NCBI GenBank assembly: GCA_028714875.1
Contig: JAQTLN010000019.1
Coordinates: 1 to 64,000 of the forward strand
Length of the DNA stretch: 64,000 bases
Source: Gallionellaceae bacterium
GTDB taxonomy: Bacteria > Pseudomonadota > Gammaproteobacteria > Burkholderiales > Thiobacillaceae
Direction: 5' to 3'
Below the pieces are notes generated by a model, which had not been told where the DNA came from, searched no databases, and saw only the letters and a list, made by a program, of their open reading frames with translations. How positions within the stretch are numbered: the first letter of the stretch is position 1; each line of letters opens with the position of its first letter. Both the position numbers and the translations under genes were made by a program. Of this stretch, positions 25,725-34,238 are shown piece by piece.

Positions 25725-26681
25725 ATGTTTGAACTTGCCCAACCCCTCTGGCTCCTGCCGCTGCCGGTCATCGTCTGGCTGGTCTGGCGGTGGGTTGATG
25801 CCGGGCCCGCCGCCGGCATGGTTTTGAACCATCCCGGCCTGGGCCTCGACGCGGCCACCGGGGAAACCGCCCCGTCCCGCTGGCCGCGCCTACTTGAGGC
25901 GCTGGCTTTGGCGCTGTTGCTGCTGGCTCTGGCGCAGCCACGCGAGGTGGGGGAGTGGATCGCGCCGCCACCGGAAGGGCGCGACATCGTTCTGGTCGTC
26001 GATACCTCACAGACCATGAGCATCGACGACTTCCGGCTCTCCGGAAAAAAAGCCGAACGCCTGGCCGTGCTCAAGGCGGTGCTGGGGCGCTTCGTGCGGG
26101 GCAGGGTGGGCGACCGTTTTGGCGTGCTGGCCTTCGGCTCCACGGCGGCGACGCTGACCCCGCCCACCTTCGACCACACCCACGTCATCGCCCAGATCGA
26201 ACGTCTGCAAATCGGCATGGCCGGCGACAACACCGCGTTGGGCGATGCGCTTGGCCTGGCGGTCAAACAGGTCAGGCAAACCGGGTTGCGGCCGGCAGTG
26301 ATCCTGGTCAGCGACGGCGCCGAATCGAATAGCGGCGACCTCACTCCCGGCGAAGCGGTGGCGGTGGCGCGGCAACTGGGGGTGGCGGTGCATACGCTCC
26401 AGATCGGCGGTGACCTGTTTGCCGCTGGCCGGCCGGCCAACGCGGCGGAAGCCGACCCGCAACCCGGCCTGGCCGACATCGCCCGACTAAGCGGCGGCCG
26501 GCACTGGATCGTGAAAAGCACGGACGACGCCGAACAGGTCATCAACGCCATCGGCCAACTGGAGCCGACCCTGGCGCGCCCGGCGCGGCAACGCCAGACC
26601 CATGAGTGGTACTGGCTGCCGCTGGCGCTGAGCGCGGCCTTGTTGAGCCTGGCGCAGTTCACGCGGTTGCGGACGGCATGA
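25725..26681 (+). CDS. batA: BatA-like vWA membrane protein
   Basis: The 318-residue protein has N-terminal membrane segments (about 5-22 and 50-68) and a von Willebrand A domain with an intact MIDAS motif (VVDTSQTMS, DxSxT), then a C-terminal membrane segment (WYWLPLALSAALLSLAQF). In the Bat operon it pairs with BatB; these proteins are linked to stress or oxygen tolerance in some bacteria, though the mechanism is not settled. It overlaps batB at ATGA (26678-26681), so the two are translationally coupled. Confidence 0.88.
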   Translation: MFELAQPLWLLPLPVIVWLVWRWVDAGPAAGMVLNHPGLGLDAATGETAPSRWPRLLEALALALLLLALAQPREVGEWIAPPPEGRDIVLVVDTSQTMSIDDFRLSGKKAERLAVLKAVLGRFVRGRVGDRFGVLAFGSTAATLTPPTFDHTHVIAQIERLQIGMAGDNTALGDALGLAVKQVRQTGLRPAVILVSDGAESNSGDLTPGEAVAVARQLGVAVHTLQIGGDLFAAGRPANAAEADPQPGLADIARLSGGRHWIVKSTDDAEQVINAIGQLEPTLARPARQRQTHEWYWLPLALSAALLSLAQFTRLRTA

Positions 26682-27883
26682 TCGACTTCCTTACCAACCT
26701 TGAATGGCGCGCGCCCTGGTGGGGACTGCTGGTTTTGCAGCCCCTGTTGTTCTGGGCGCTGGCGCGTCGCCGCCGGCAACGCCTGGCCGGCTATGCCGAC
26801 GCCCATCTTCTGCCCTGGGCGGTCACCGCCGCGCCCCGAGAACGCGGCGCGGCCTGGCGCGCGGCGGCCAACGGCCTGGCCTGGCTGCTGCTGGCCGCCG
26901 CCGCCGCCGGGCCGCGCCTGCCGCTGGAAACCGCCCCCGGCCAGGACGCCCCGGCCAGCCGCCACCACGCCATCAGCGTCATGGTTCTGCTCGACGTTTC
27001 CACGTCGATGGCCGCGACCGACATCGCGCCCACACGGCTCACCCGCGCGAAACTGGAGCTGAGCGACTGGTTGGGCCGGCTTTCCGGCGAGCGGGTCGGC
27101 CTCATCGTCTATTCCGGGGCGGCCGGCGTGCTGCTACCGCTCACGGATGACCCGGCCCTGTTCCGGCGCGCATTGGAACAGGCCGACGCCGGCCTGATCG
27201 AGCAAGCCGGCACCCACCTCGGCGCGGCGCTGGACCTGGCCGCCCGGCAACTCCAGGGCGCGCCGACGCGCGGCAAGGCGATCCTGCTGATCAGCGATGG
27301 CGAAGCCGACAGTCTGGCCAGGCCGGCCGGTGAAGCCGTCCGCGCCGCCGCCGCCAGGCTGGCAAAACAGGGCATCCCGTTGTTTGTTCTGGGCGTGGGC
27401 ACTCAAACCGGCGCCGCCATTCCCCTGCCCGAAGGCGGCTACGCGGAACGCGACGGCGCGCAGGTACAAAGCCGTCTGGATGCCGCCGCCTATGCCGATC
27501 TGGCTCGCCTGGCCGGTGGGCGTTACGCCACCGTCGCGGATGGTGACGCCGATTGGGTGGAGCTGCACGACCATGGTCTCGCCACCTTGCCCGGCGACCC
27601 GCCAGCGGCCGCCCAGGCGCGCGCCTGGCGCGAGTTGTACCCCTGGCTGCTGGCCCCGGCATGGGCGCTGTTGTTGAGCGGCTTCGCGGGGCGAACCGGC
27701 CGAGTGACCGCCAAGGACGAATCAGGCGGTCAGAACCCCCCTTTTCCAAAGGGGGGCAGGGGGGATTTAGCAACGCTCGCCGTCATGCAACCCTGGGATA
27801 AATCCCCCCCAACCCCCCTTTGGGAAAGGGGGGAGCAGGAGCGCCTACCTGATGGCTCCGCTCAGGGTGACGGCCATGCGTAG
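26678..27883 (+). CDS. batB: BatB-like vWA membrane protein with a repeat-encoded C-terminus
   Basis: The 401-residue protein has two N-terminal membrane segments, a vWA domain with MIDAS motif LLDVSTSMA (DxSxS) and a late membrane segment (LYPWLLAPAWALLLSGF). The last 50 or so residues ([15 protein letters not shown] ... PPTPLWERGEQ ...) are encoded by a family B repeat at 27735-27836 and differ from normal family ends, which stop soon after the last membrane helix. The stop TAG lies inside the first codons of batC. Function as for BatA. Confidence 0.88.
   Translation: MIDFLTNLEWRAPWWGLLVLQPLLFWALARRRRQRLAGYADAHLLPWAVTAAPRERGAAWRAAANGLAWLLLAAAAAGPRLPLETAPGQDAPASRHHAISVMVLLDVSTSMAATDIAPTRLTRAKLELSDWLGRLSGERVGLIVYSGAAGVLLPLTDDPALFRRALEQADAGLIEQAGTHLGAALDLAARQLQGAPTRGKAILLISDGEADSLARPAGEAVRAAAARLAKQGIPLFVLGVGTQTGAAIPLPEGGYAERDGAQVQSRLDAAAYADLARLAGGRYATVADGDADWVELHDHGLATLPGDPPAAAQARAWRELYPWLLAPAWALLLSGFAGRTGRVTAKDESGGQNPPFPKGGRGDLATLAVMQPWDKSPPTPLWERGEQERLPDGSAQGDGHA
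27735..27836. repeat. Family B palindromic repeat within the batB 3' end
   Basis: Left arm 27735-27770 and right arm 27800-27836. The internal segment ATTTAGCAACGCTCGC is the same as in the copy at 53717-53824, showing that the whole element, not only the arms, is conserved. Confidence 0.88.
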
Positions 27884-28595
27884 CGCGCTCCTGCTGGCAT
27901 GGCTGATCTCTACCGCCGCCTTCGCCGAAGGCGAGCCTACCGCCCACGCCCTCTACCAACGCGGCCACTACGCCCAGGCGCAGACCCGATTCGCCCATGA
28001 GGGCGGCTATGCCGGCCAGTTCGGCGCGGGGGCGGCGGCGTGGAAGCTGAACGACTACCGCGCCGCCGCCGCTCACTTCGGCGCCGCCCTGCTGCTGGCG
28101 CGGGATGCGCGGCAGCGTGACGACGCGCTCTACAACCTGGGCAACGCCCACTACGGCTTGGGCAACTGGCGCGCCGCCGTGGAAGCCTATACGGCGGTGT
28201 TGCTGGCACGCCCGCGGGATGCCAAGGCGCGCGCCAACCTCGAACAGGCCCGCATCCGCCTGGCGAAGCAGGGCGGCACGCCGTTCGATAGCGACCTGCG
28301 CGGCCGCCGTGGGCAACTGGCACAGGGCGAGGTGAACCTGGACTGGGAAAGCGAACGCGCCGTGCGCGAGCTGGACGCCTCCGAGGCCGGGGCGATGGTC
28401 GGCGGCGGCACGGCGGCGGGGGCGCGTCTGCGCGGCACGAGCGGCGGGAGTAACAAAGCGGAACTCAGCGCCGCCCATCTGCAATCCGGCTTGAAGAAAC
28501 TGGAACTGCTGGGCGACCGGCCACAGGCGATGCTCAAAGGCCTGTTGCGGCAGGATCGTGGTTCGCCCTCCGAGCCGGGGGGCGAGCCGTGGTAG
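27876..28595 (+). CDS. batC: BatC-like tetratricopeptide-repeat protein
   Basis: The 239-residue protein starts with a signal peptide (MRSALLLAWLISTAAFAEG). TPR-like helical pairs follow at about 25-135 (ALYQRGHYAQAQTRFAHEGGYAGQFG, ALYNLGNAHYGLGNWRAAVEAY, RPRDAKARANLEQARI). The C-terminal third is Gly/Ala/Ser-rich and less ordered. It is predicted periplasmic, probably a scaffold for BatA/B. It overlaps batB by eight bases and batD by seven. Confidence 0.85.
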   Translation: MRSALLLAWLISTAAFAEGEPTAHALYQRGHYAQAQTRFAHEGGYAGQFGAGAAAWKLNDYRAAAAHFGAALLLARDARQRDDALYNLGNAHYGLGNWRAAVEAYTAVLLARPRDAKARANLEQARIRLAKQGGTPFDSDLRGRRGQLAQGEVNLDWESERAVRELDASEAGAMVGGGTAAGARLRGTSGGSNKAELSAAHLQSGLKKLELLGDRPQAMLKGLLRQDRGSPSEPGGEPW

Positions 28596-30025
28596 TCCGC
28601 ATCCTGAGCTTGTTCTGTCTGTTGCTCATGGCCACGGCCGCGAGCGCCGCCGGTGTGAAAACCCGCCTCGACCACCCCACCCTGGCCCTGGGCGAGCCTC
28701 TGACCCTGACACTGACCGGAGCGGCACTGGAGCAGATCGACCTGGCGCCCCTGGCGGCGGATTTCGAGGTGCGGGGCCGCACGCTGTCGCGATCCGGCGA
28801 TGAGGAAACCCTGGTCCTGACCCTCTACCCGCTGCGTGAGGGCCGCCTCAACCTCCCCACTCTGCAAGCCGGCGCGGCGCGTACCCGGCCGGCCGGGGTG
28901 ACGGTGACGGCGGGTTCCGCTGACATGCCCCAGGTTCTGTTCCGGGTCGAAACCGATCCCGCCGCGCCGATCCAGCGGCAACCCACCCGCCTCACCCTGG
29001 AAGCCTGCGACGACGGCAGTCTCGACTGGAAGCGCCCGCCGCTGCCGCTCCACGCCGCCCTTTACCACCGGCCACTGGGCGAGGAACAGAGGGATGTGGA
29101 GCGCGACGGCGTCCGTTGCACCGCGCATCGTTGGCACTGGATGATCATTCCGACCCAGGCCGGGCCGCTGCAACTGCCTCTACCCATGCTGGAAGCCGGC
29201 AAGTTCGGCCGGCAACTGCGTTTCCCCGCGCCCGCCGCCGCCTTCACGGTCGCCGCCGTGCCGGCCTGGCTGCCGCTCAATGTCGCCATCGGCCAGCCGC
29301 GCCTGACGCTGGAAAAGCGACCCGCGACCTGGCCCGTGAACCGGCCCCTGGCCTGGCGCTTCGAAGTCGTCGGCGGCTATAGCGAGGAAGGCCTGAAAGC
29401 GCTGCTGGCGCTGCAACTGCTCAACCAGCCGGGGTTCAACACCTACGCGCCGACGCTGGAAGCCCTGCCCGGCGAGGATCGCAATTCGCCGTTGACCCTC
29501 CTGCGCGTGACGCTTTACGCCGACGTGCGCGAGACTGGCGCGCTGCGTCTGCCGACCCTGACCCTGCCCTGGTTCGATCCCGCCAACGGCCGCCTGGAAA
29601 GCCTGGCCGTGGCGGGCGGCCAGGTGCAAATCGTGAACCCCGCGCGGGAGTCTCTGACGCGCTGGCTGACGCGCCTCCTCGCCGTCGCCCTGCTCGCCGC
29701 CTTGTGCGCCTGGGCGGCTCGCCGACTCGCCTGGCGCTGGTGGAAACGGCGCGGCCTGATGGTGGTGGCCACCGCCGCGGATATGGAAACCCTGTCGCGC
29801 GCCGTGCGTGGTTTTTCATTGCGCCGCCATTCCCATCCCGCCGCAACCCTGGGCATTTGGCGCGAACGCCTGCTGACCGAAGCTCGCTGTGAAGGCCTGG
29901 ATGAATTGATCGAGGCGCTGGAACGCGTCCGCTATGGTGAGGCGCCCGGCGATTTCACGGTGTTGCGCGCGCGCGTGTTGCGCGTGCTGGGCGGCTGCCG
30001 GCGGGCGTTGAAATCCGGGGGCTAA
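28589..30025 (+). CDS. batD: BatD-like protein (oxygen tolerance family)
   Basis: The 478-residue protein has a signal peptide (ILSLFCLLLMATAASA), then beta-rich domains: TRLDHPTLALGEPLTLTLTG is the typical BatD opening and LTLYPLREGRLNLPTL another family region. A membrane segment (LLAVALLAALCAWAARRLAW, about 353-373) and a cytoplasmic helical tail follow. It closes the MoxR-Bat operon. The start is GTG at 28589, coupled to batC. Confidence 0.85.
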   Translation: MVVRILSLFCLLLMATAASAAGVKTRLDHPTLALGEPLTLTLTGAALEQIDLAPLAADFEVRGRTLSRSGDEETLVLTLYPLREGRLNLPTLQAGAARTRPAGVTVTAGSADMPQVLFRVETDPAAPIQRQPTRLTLEACDDGSLDWKRPPLPLHAALYHRPLGEEQRDVERDGVRCTAHRWHWMIIPTQAGPLQLPLPMLEAGKFGRQLRFPAPAAAFTVAAVPAWLPLNVAIGQPRLTLEKRPATWPVNRPLAWRFEVVGGYSEEGLKALLALQLLNQPGFNTYAPTLEALPGEDRNSPLTLLRVTLYADVRETGALRLPTLTLPWFDPANGRLESLAVAGGQVQIVNPARESLTRWLTRLLAVALLAALCAWAARRLAWRWWKRRGLMVVATAADMETLSRAVRGFSLRRHSHPAATLGIWRERLLTEARCEGLDELIEALERVRYGEAPGDFTVLRARVLRVLGGCRRALKSGG

Positions 30026-30651
30026 TTGCCTGCCAGGCCCCGCGCGATTTCGCCATTGCACAGGGCGCTCAGGCGCTGGTAGGACTCCGGATTGTCGATG
30101 CGCTGATGGCGCGGGAAAGAGCGCGCGTCATAGACATATTTGTATTGCTGGAAGAAGCGTTTGCGCGCGCGTTCCAGGTCCGGCACGGGAGTCCATCCCA
30201 GTTCATCCGCTGGGAAAACGAGTTGCGTGATCGAGCGTATTTCGTCGGGCATGGCGCGCAGTACTTCCAGATCGAACAACTGGTGCAACTGCTCATGGCC
30301 CAGGATGGTGCTGTAGGCACAGGAGCCCTCGGCATACTCCCTGGCGATATAGATGATCGGCGCGGTCTGGATGCGTGTGGTCATCGTCAGCCGCTGTTGT
30401 TTCGGGTCGGATTGCTCGATGCCGAGTTCCGTCTTCACGCGATTCTGGAACAGGCCCAGGCCATGTTTGGCGGGAAAGCCGCCCTTCGCCTGTGCCAGCG
30501 TAATCTCGCTCACCGATTTCGAGTGGTCGATGACCAGTGTTCCGTGTTCGATGACGACTCGGTTGCTGATTTCCCAGGCGGCGGCCCCCACCACGGCATG
30601 GAAAGCGAGCAACAGTGCCGCGAGAAGAGAGCACGGTAGTCGTCGGGGCAT
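30022..30651 (-). CDS. Secreted hypothetical protein with an HExxH motif (possible metalloprotease)
   Basis: The 209-residue protein has a clear signal peptide (MPRRLPCSLLAALLLAFHAVVGAAA). A possible zinc-protease motif HEQLH occurs near residue 119 in STILGHEQLHQLFDLEV. The architecture (short beta-rich N-terminus, then HExxH helix, then helical tail) recalls predicted secreted Zn-proteases such as DUF922, but I cannot confirm the family. It lies just upstream of an HtrA-type protease on the same strand order, 35 bp from that gene's stop, and converges with batD with a four-base overlap. Confidence 0.6.
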   Translation of the reverse strand: MPRRLPCSLLAALLLAFHAVVGAAAWEISNRVVIEHGTLVIDHSKSVSEITLAQAKGGFPAKHGLGLFQNRVKTELGIEQSDPKQQRLTMTTRIQTAPIIYIAREYAEGSCAYSTILGHEQLHQLFDLEVLRAMPDEIRSITQLVFPADELGWTPVPDLERARKRFFQQYKYVYDARSFPRHQRIDNPESYQRLSALCNGEIARGLAGN

Positions 30652-30685
30652 GATGAAACGTCCGCGTGTGGACGTTCTTGCCGAC

Positions 30686-32074
30686 TTACTTGCCCGCCAC
30701 GGGCTGGGTGGCGGGAAGCGTGAGCGGCACGAAGCTGAGGTTGTCCTGGCGTTTGACCAGAACCGGGAGGGTCAGGCCGTCGCCGAGGGCGGCGGTGAGT
30801 TCGAGTAGGTGGGCGCTGTTTTCCAGTGGCTGGCGGCCGAGTTTCAGCAGGATGTCTCCCGCTTGTATTCCGGCACTGGCGGCGGGGCCTGAAGCGACTT
30901 CCTCGACCAGCACGCCGCCGTGGATGCCGAGTACCTGTTTGGTCGCGTCATTCAGATCCGAGACCAGCATGCCGAGGCGCGCGACCTCTTGCCGGGGCGA
31001 GCCCGGTTTGTCGGCCGCGCCCAGTTCGCCGAACAGCACCTTGATCTGGCCTACCTGGCCTTCGCGCAGGACGGTCAGCAGATGCTCGCTGCCTGGCGCG
31101 CTGGCGCCGATCATTGGGGGCAGGTCGGCGCTGTCGACTATGGTCACGCCGTCGAGCGCCAGGACGATGTCACCGCTACGCAGGCCCGCCTTGTCCGCCG
31201 GTCCCCCCGGCCTGATTTCCGTCAATAGGGCGCCGTGTGGCAGTTCCAGGCCATAGGCGTGAGCCAGTTCCTGGCTGAGTTCCTGCGCGCTCACGCCCAG
31301 CCAGCCGTGTGTCGCATGGCCCTGGGCGAGGATCTGTTTGGCTACCGCGACGGCGGTATTGATCGGGATGGCGAAGGACAAACCCATGTAACCGCCGGTG
31401 TGGGTGACGATCTGGGAATTGATGCCCACCACGCGCCCGCGCAGGTCGAACAGCGGGCCGCCGGAATTGCCGGGGTTGATCGGTACATCGGTCTGGATGA
31501 ACGGCACATAGCTGTCGCTGGGCAGCGAGCGGCCGAGCGCGCTGATGATGCCCTGGGTCGCGGTGCGTTCCAGACCGAGCGGCGCGCCGATGGCCAATAC
31601 CCACTGGCCGACCTCAAGTTGCGCTGAATTTCCCAATGTGGCGGTGGCCAGATGGTCGGCTTCCACCTTGAGCACGGCGACGTCGGTCAGCGGGTCGACT
31701 CCGAGTACCCGCGCCGGTAGTTCACGTTTGTCGGCAAAGCGGACGCTGATCTTGTCGGCATCCAGGACGACGTGCCGGTTGGTCAGGATGATGCCGTTCG
31801 GCGCGACCACGAAACCCGATCCCACTCCCGATTCGCGCGGGACCGTCGCGGTCGCGCTGGCCTGTGGCTTGTCGGCGGGTACGGCGCGGAAGACGTGGAT
31901 ATTGACGACCACCGGCCCCTGATTGCGCACCAGGGCGGCGAAGTCCGGAAGCACCACGCCGAGGACCGGCGCAACGGTTTCCGCGCGTGGCGCCATGGGC
32001 GTTTCCGCCTGGGCTCCGGCGTTGCACAGCAGGGCAAGCGCGAGCAGGGCGTGGGCGGAGAGGCGTGGTTTCAT
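30686..32074 (-). CDS. degP: DegP/HtrA-family periplasmic serine endoprotease
   Basis: The 462-residue protein has a signal peptide (MKPRLSAHALLALALLCNAGAQA), a trypsin-like domain with catalytic His (LTNRHVVLDA), Asp (DPLTDVAVLKVE) and Ser (NPGNSGGPLFDLRG), and two PDZ domains (about 260-350, HGALLTEIRPGGPADKAGL; and 370-450, LVEEVASGPAASAGIQAGDILLKL). It should degrade or refold damaged envelope proteins. ATG at 32074 is chosen because it begins the signal peptide; an upstream in-frame start at 32119 would overlap the SDR gene. MucD is an equally good name. Confidence 0.92.
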   Translation of the reverse strand: MKPRLSAHALLALALLCNAGAQAETPMAPRAETVAPVLGVVLPDFAALVRNQGPVVVNIHVFRAVPADKPQASATATVPRESGVGSGFVVAPNGIILTNRHVVLDADKISVRFADKRELPARVLGVDPLTDVAVLKVEADHLATATLGNSAQLEVGQWVLAIGAPLGLERTATQGIISALGRSLPSDSYVPFIQTDVPINPGNSGGPLFDLRGRVVGINSQIVTHTGGYMGLSFAIPINTAVAVAKQILAQGHATHGWLGVSAQELSQELAHAYGLELPHGALLTEIRPGGPADKAGLRSGDIVLALDGVTIVDSADLPPMIGASAPGSEHLLTVLREGQVGQIKVLFGELGAADKPGSPRQEVARLGMLVSDLNDATKQVLGIHGGVLVEEVASGPAASAGIQAGDILLKLGRQPLENSAHLLELTAALGDGLTLPVLVKRQDNLSFVPLTLPATQPVAGK

Positions 32075-32087
32075 GGTGTGTGGTCGC

Positions 32088-32816
32088 TCAGGGGGTGATG
32101 AACTGCCCGCGCATGGCATGGCTATCCGGCCCGATCAGGTAGAGCAGATGCGCCGCCATATCCTCGCAGGTGGGCAGGTGGCTCTTCTCCTCGCCGGGGT
32201 GGGTTTTCATGCGTTGTGGCGAATGCACCGGGCCGGGGGTGAACAGGTTGATGCGCATGGGCGCTTCCGACCATTCGTCGGCCTGCACCTTGAAATAGGC
32301 TTCCAGCGCGGCTTTCGAGACGGCGAAGCCGCCCCAGTAGGCGGTCGGCGCATGGCCGTGGGTTTCGCCCACCAGAATCACCGAGGCTTCGGCGGCCACC
32401 AGGAGCGACGTGCAACTACGGTTGATGGCGGCGGGGGCGGCGGCATTGACCTTGAACATGTGCACCCAATCCGCCAGGCATTCCTGGTCCAGCGGCGTGA
32501 GATTCTCGAATTCCGTCGCGCAGTGCAGGATGCCGTCGAGACGACCGAGTTGATAGCCGATGGCCCCGGCGATGGCTTCGTAATCCGAGTCGGTGGCGGC
32601 GGACATGTCCACCGGGAAGATGGCCGGTTGCGCGCCGCCGGCCTGCGCGATCTCGTCGTACACCTTCTCCAACTTGGCTACCGTGCGACCCAGCAGGATC
32701 ACCGTGGCGCCATGCCGGGCAAAGGTCAGCGCCGCCGCGCGGCCGATGCCGCTCCCCGCGCCGGTGACGAGAATGACGCGGTCTTTTAGGAGGTCGGGAG
32801 CGGGGGAATAGGGCAT
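32088..32816 (-). CDS. Short-chain dehydrogenase/reductase (YciK-like)
   Basis: The 242-residue Rossmann protein has the cofactor motif TGAGSGIG (about residue 18). A glutamate occurs where the usual catalytic-serine region lies (VILVGETHG), and the YxxxK motif region reads YWGGFAVSK, with Tyr and Lys in slightly spaced form. DLLKDRVILVTGAG and VHMFKVNAAAPAAINR match the YciK oxidoreductase subgroup, whose substrate is unknown. It ends 14 bp before the degP start and begins seven bases from the hpnE stop. Confidence 0.85.
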   Translation of the reverse strand: MPYSPAPDLLKDRVILVTGAGSGIGRAAALTFARHGATVILLGRTVAKLEKVYDEIAQAGGAQPAIFPVDMSAATDSDYEAIAGAIGYQLGRLDGILHCATEFENLTPLDQECLADWVHMFKVNAAAPAAINRSCTSLLVAAEASVILVGETHGHAPTAYWGGFAVSKAALEAYFKVQADEWSEAPMRINLFTPGPVHSPQRMKTHPGEEKSHLPTCEDMAAHLLYLIGPDSHAMRGQFITP

Positions 32817-32823
32817 GGGAAAA

Positions 32824-34128
32824 TTAGGCGTGTTGTGGGTTGAAGGTTGAATTCGGCGTCGCGGCCAGGATCAGGTGGGCGCATTTTACGCCGCTCCGCA
32901 CCGCGCCTTCGAGGGTGGCGGGATAGGCGTCGGTTGTGTCCATGGTGGCGGTGTAATCGCCGGCCAGGTACAGGCCGGGCACGGGTGTGCGGTTGTCGGG
33001 GCGGGGCAGGGAGGGGGTACAACTCCAGGTGGCGCGCTTTTCCGTGATGATTTTCCAGTCCAGCAAGGCCGGTAGCACGCCGACTGCCCGCGCCAGCAAG
33101 TCCAGGTAGTCATCGCGCAAGCGTTCCGCCGGCAGCCGGATGTGCGGCCCGTCGGCGCTCATGACGATGGCGACCAGGCCCGGCGCCAGATCGTTGCGCT
33201 CGAAGGCCCAGGGCGCATGGCCATCGCCCAGGCCCAACATGGGGAAGGGAAACGCGGGCGGCGTGGCGAAACGCAGCCAGAGGGTGAGGATGGGTTGCCA
33301 GGTAAAGCCCGCCACGGCCTTGCCGATGTCGGCCATTTCCGGCAAGTCGGCGAGCAGCGTGGGCAGGCGACCGGGATGAACGGCGAGGACCACCTGTTTC
33401 ACAACTTGCTCCGGGCCGGCCAGATGAAAGCCGCTCGCGCTTCGCGCGATGCCCGTGACTTTCTCACCCAGTTTGATGCGCGGCCCGAGTTGGGCCAGCG
33501 CGGCATCGCCGACCAGGCTTCCAAGATCGGCGCGGTTCATCAACAGATCGCTATCCGCGCGGCTGCCGGCCAGGCTGTCGCGCAGCACGTTGCAGAACAC
33601 CTGCGCGGACGCGGTTTCGACCGGCGTGTTGAGGGCGGCGATGCAGATTGGCGCCCAGAGCTTGGCGATCAGCGCCGGGGGCTGCCGATGCCGCCGCAAC
33701 AGGGAGGAGGCGGGGAGGTCTTCCGGCAGGCGATAGTGGATAGCCTTCAGCGCTTGCATGAAACGCGCGGCGGTCCATTTTTCCGCCAGGCTGAGCCCGC
33801 GCGCCAGCAACAGGCCGCTCGCCAGGTGCAGCGGGGCGGGCAGCCTGGGCAAGGCCAGGCGGAAGCCGGGCACGCGCAATTGCAGCGGCCGCCGTTCCAG
33901 CAAGTGCGCCGTGCCCAGGCGGCGCAGCAGTCGCAGGGTGGCGCCATAGGCGCCGATCATCAGATGCTGGCCGTTGTCGATGCGGATGCCGTTCCAGTCG
34001 ACGCCACGGGCACGGCCGCCGAGTTGTTTCGCTGATTCGTAAAGCGTCACCGCGCGGCCGGCGTCGGCCAGTTCCACGGCACAGGCGATCCCCGCCCAGC
34101 CGCCGCCGATGATGGCGATGCTGCTCAT
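32824..34128 (-). CDS. hpnE: Hydroxysqualene dehydroxylase HpnE
   Basis: The 434-residue FAD-dependent amine-oxidase-fold protein has a dinucleotide-binding site IAIIGGGWAGIACAVELA at the N-terminus, GGRARGVDWNGIRIDNGQHL, and a C-terminal FAD segment PGLYLAGDYTATMDTTDAYPATLEGAVRSG. HpnE converts hydroxysqualene to squalene, the last step of the HpnCDE route. It lies downstream of hpnC and hpnD on the same strand. ATG at 34128 starts the conserved strand; GTG at 34143 would add five residues. Confidence 0.92.
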   Translation of the reverse strand: MSSIAIIGGGWAGIACAVELADAGRAVTLYESAKQLGGRARGVDWNGIRIDNGQHLMIGAYGATLRLLRRLGTAHLLERRPLQLRVPGFRLALPRLPAPLHLASGLLLARGLSLAEKWTAARFMQALKAIHYRLPEDLPASSLLRRHRQPPALIAKLWAPICIAALNTPVETASAQVFCNVLRDSLAGSRADSDLLMNRADLGSLVGDAALAQLGPRIKLGEKVTGIARSASGFHLAGPEQVVKQVVLAVHPGRLPTLLADLPEMADIGKAVAGFTWQPILTLWLRFATPPAFPFPMLGLGDGHAPWAFERNDLAPGLVAIVMSADGPHIRLPAERLRDDYLDLLARAVGVLPALLDWKIITEKRATWSCTPSLPRPDNRTPVPGLYLAGDYTATMDTTDAYPATLEGAVRSGVKCAHLILAATPNSTFNPQHA

Positions 34129-34150
34129 CTCCGCATCAGGCACCGTAGCA

Positions 34151-34235
34151 CCGTAGGATGCGGTGAGGTACGAACCGCATCATTGGGCGAGCCGCGCGGG
34201 TCGATGCGGTTCGCTGCGCTCACCACATCCTACGG
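34151..34235. repeat. Inverted repeat CCGTAGGATGCGGTGAG...CTCACCACATCCTACGG
   Basis: The arms CCGTAGGATGCGGTGAG (34151) and CTCACCACATCCTACGG (end 34235) pair almost perfectly, and the middle has GAACCGCATC and GATGCGGTTC as a second pair. It sits between hpnD and hpnE. Confidence 0.8.
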
Positions 34236-34238
34236 CCC

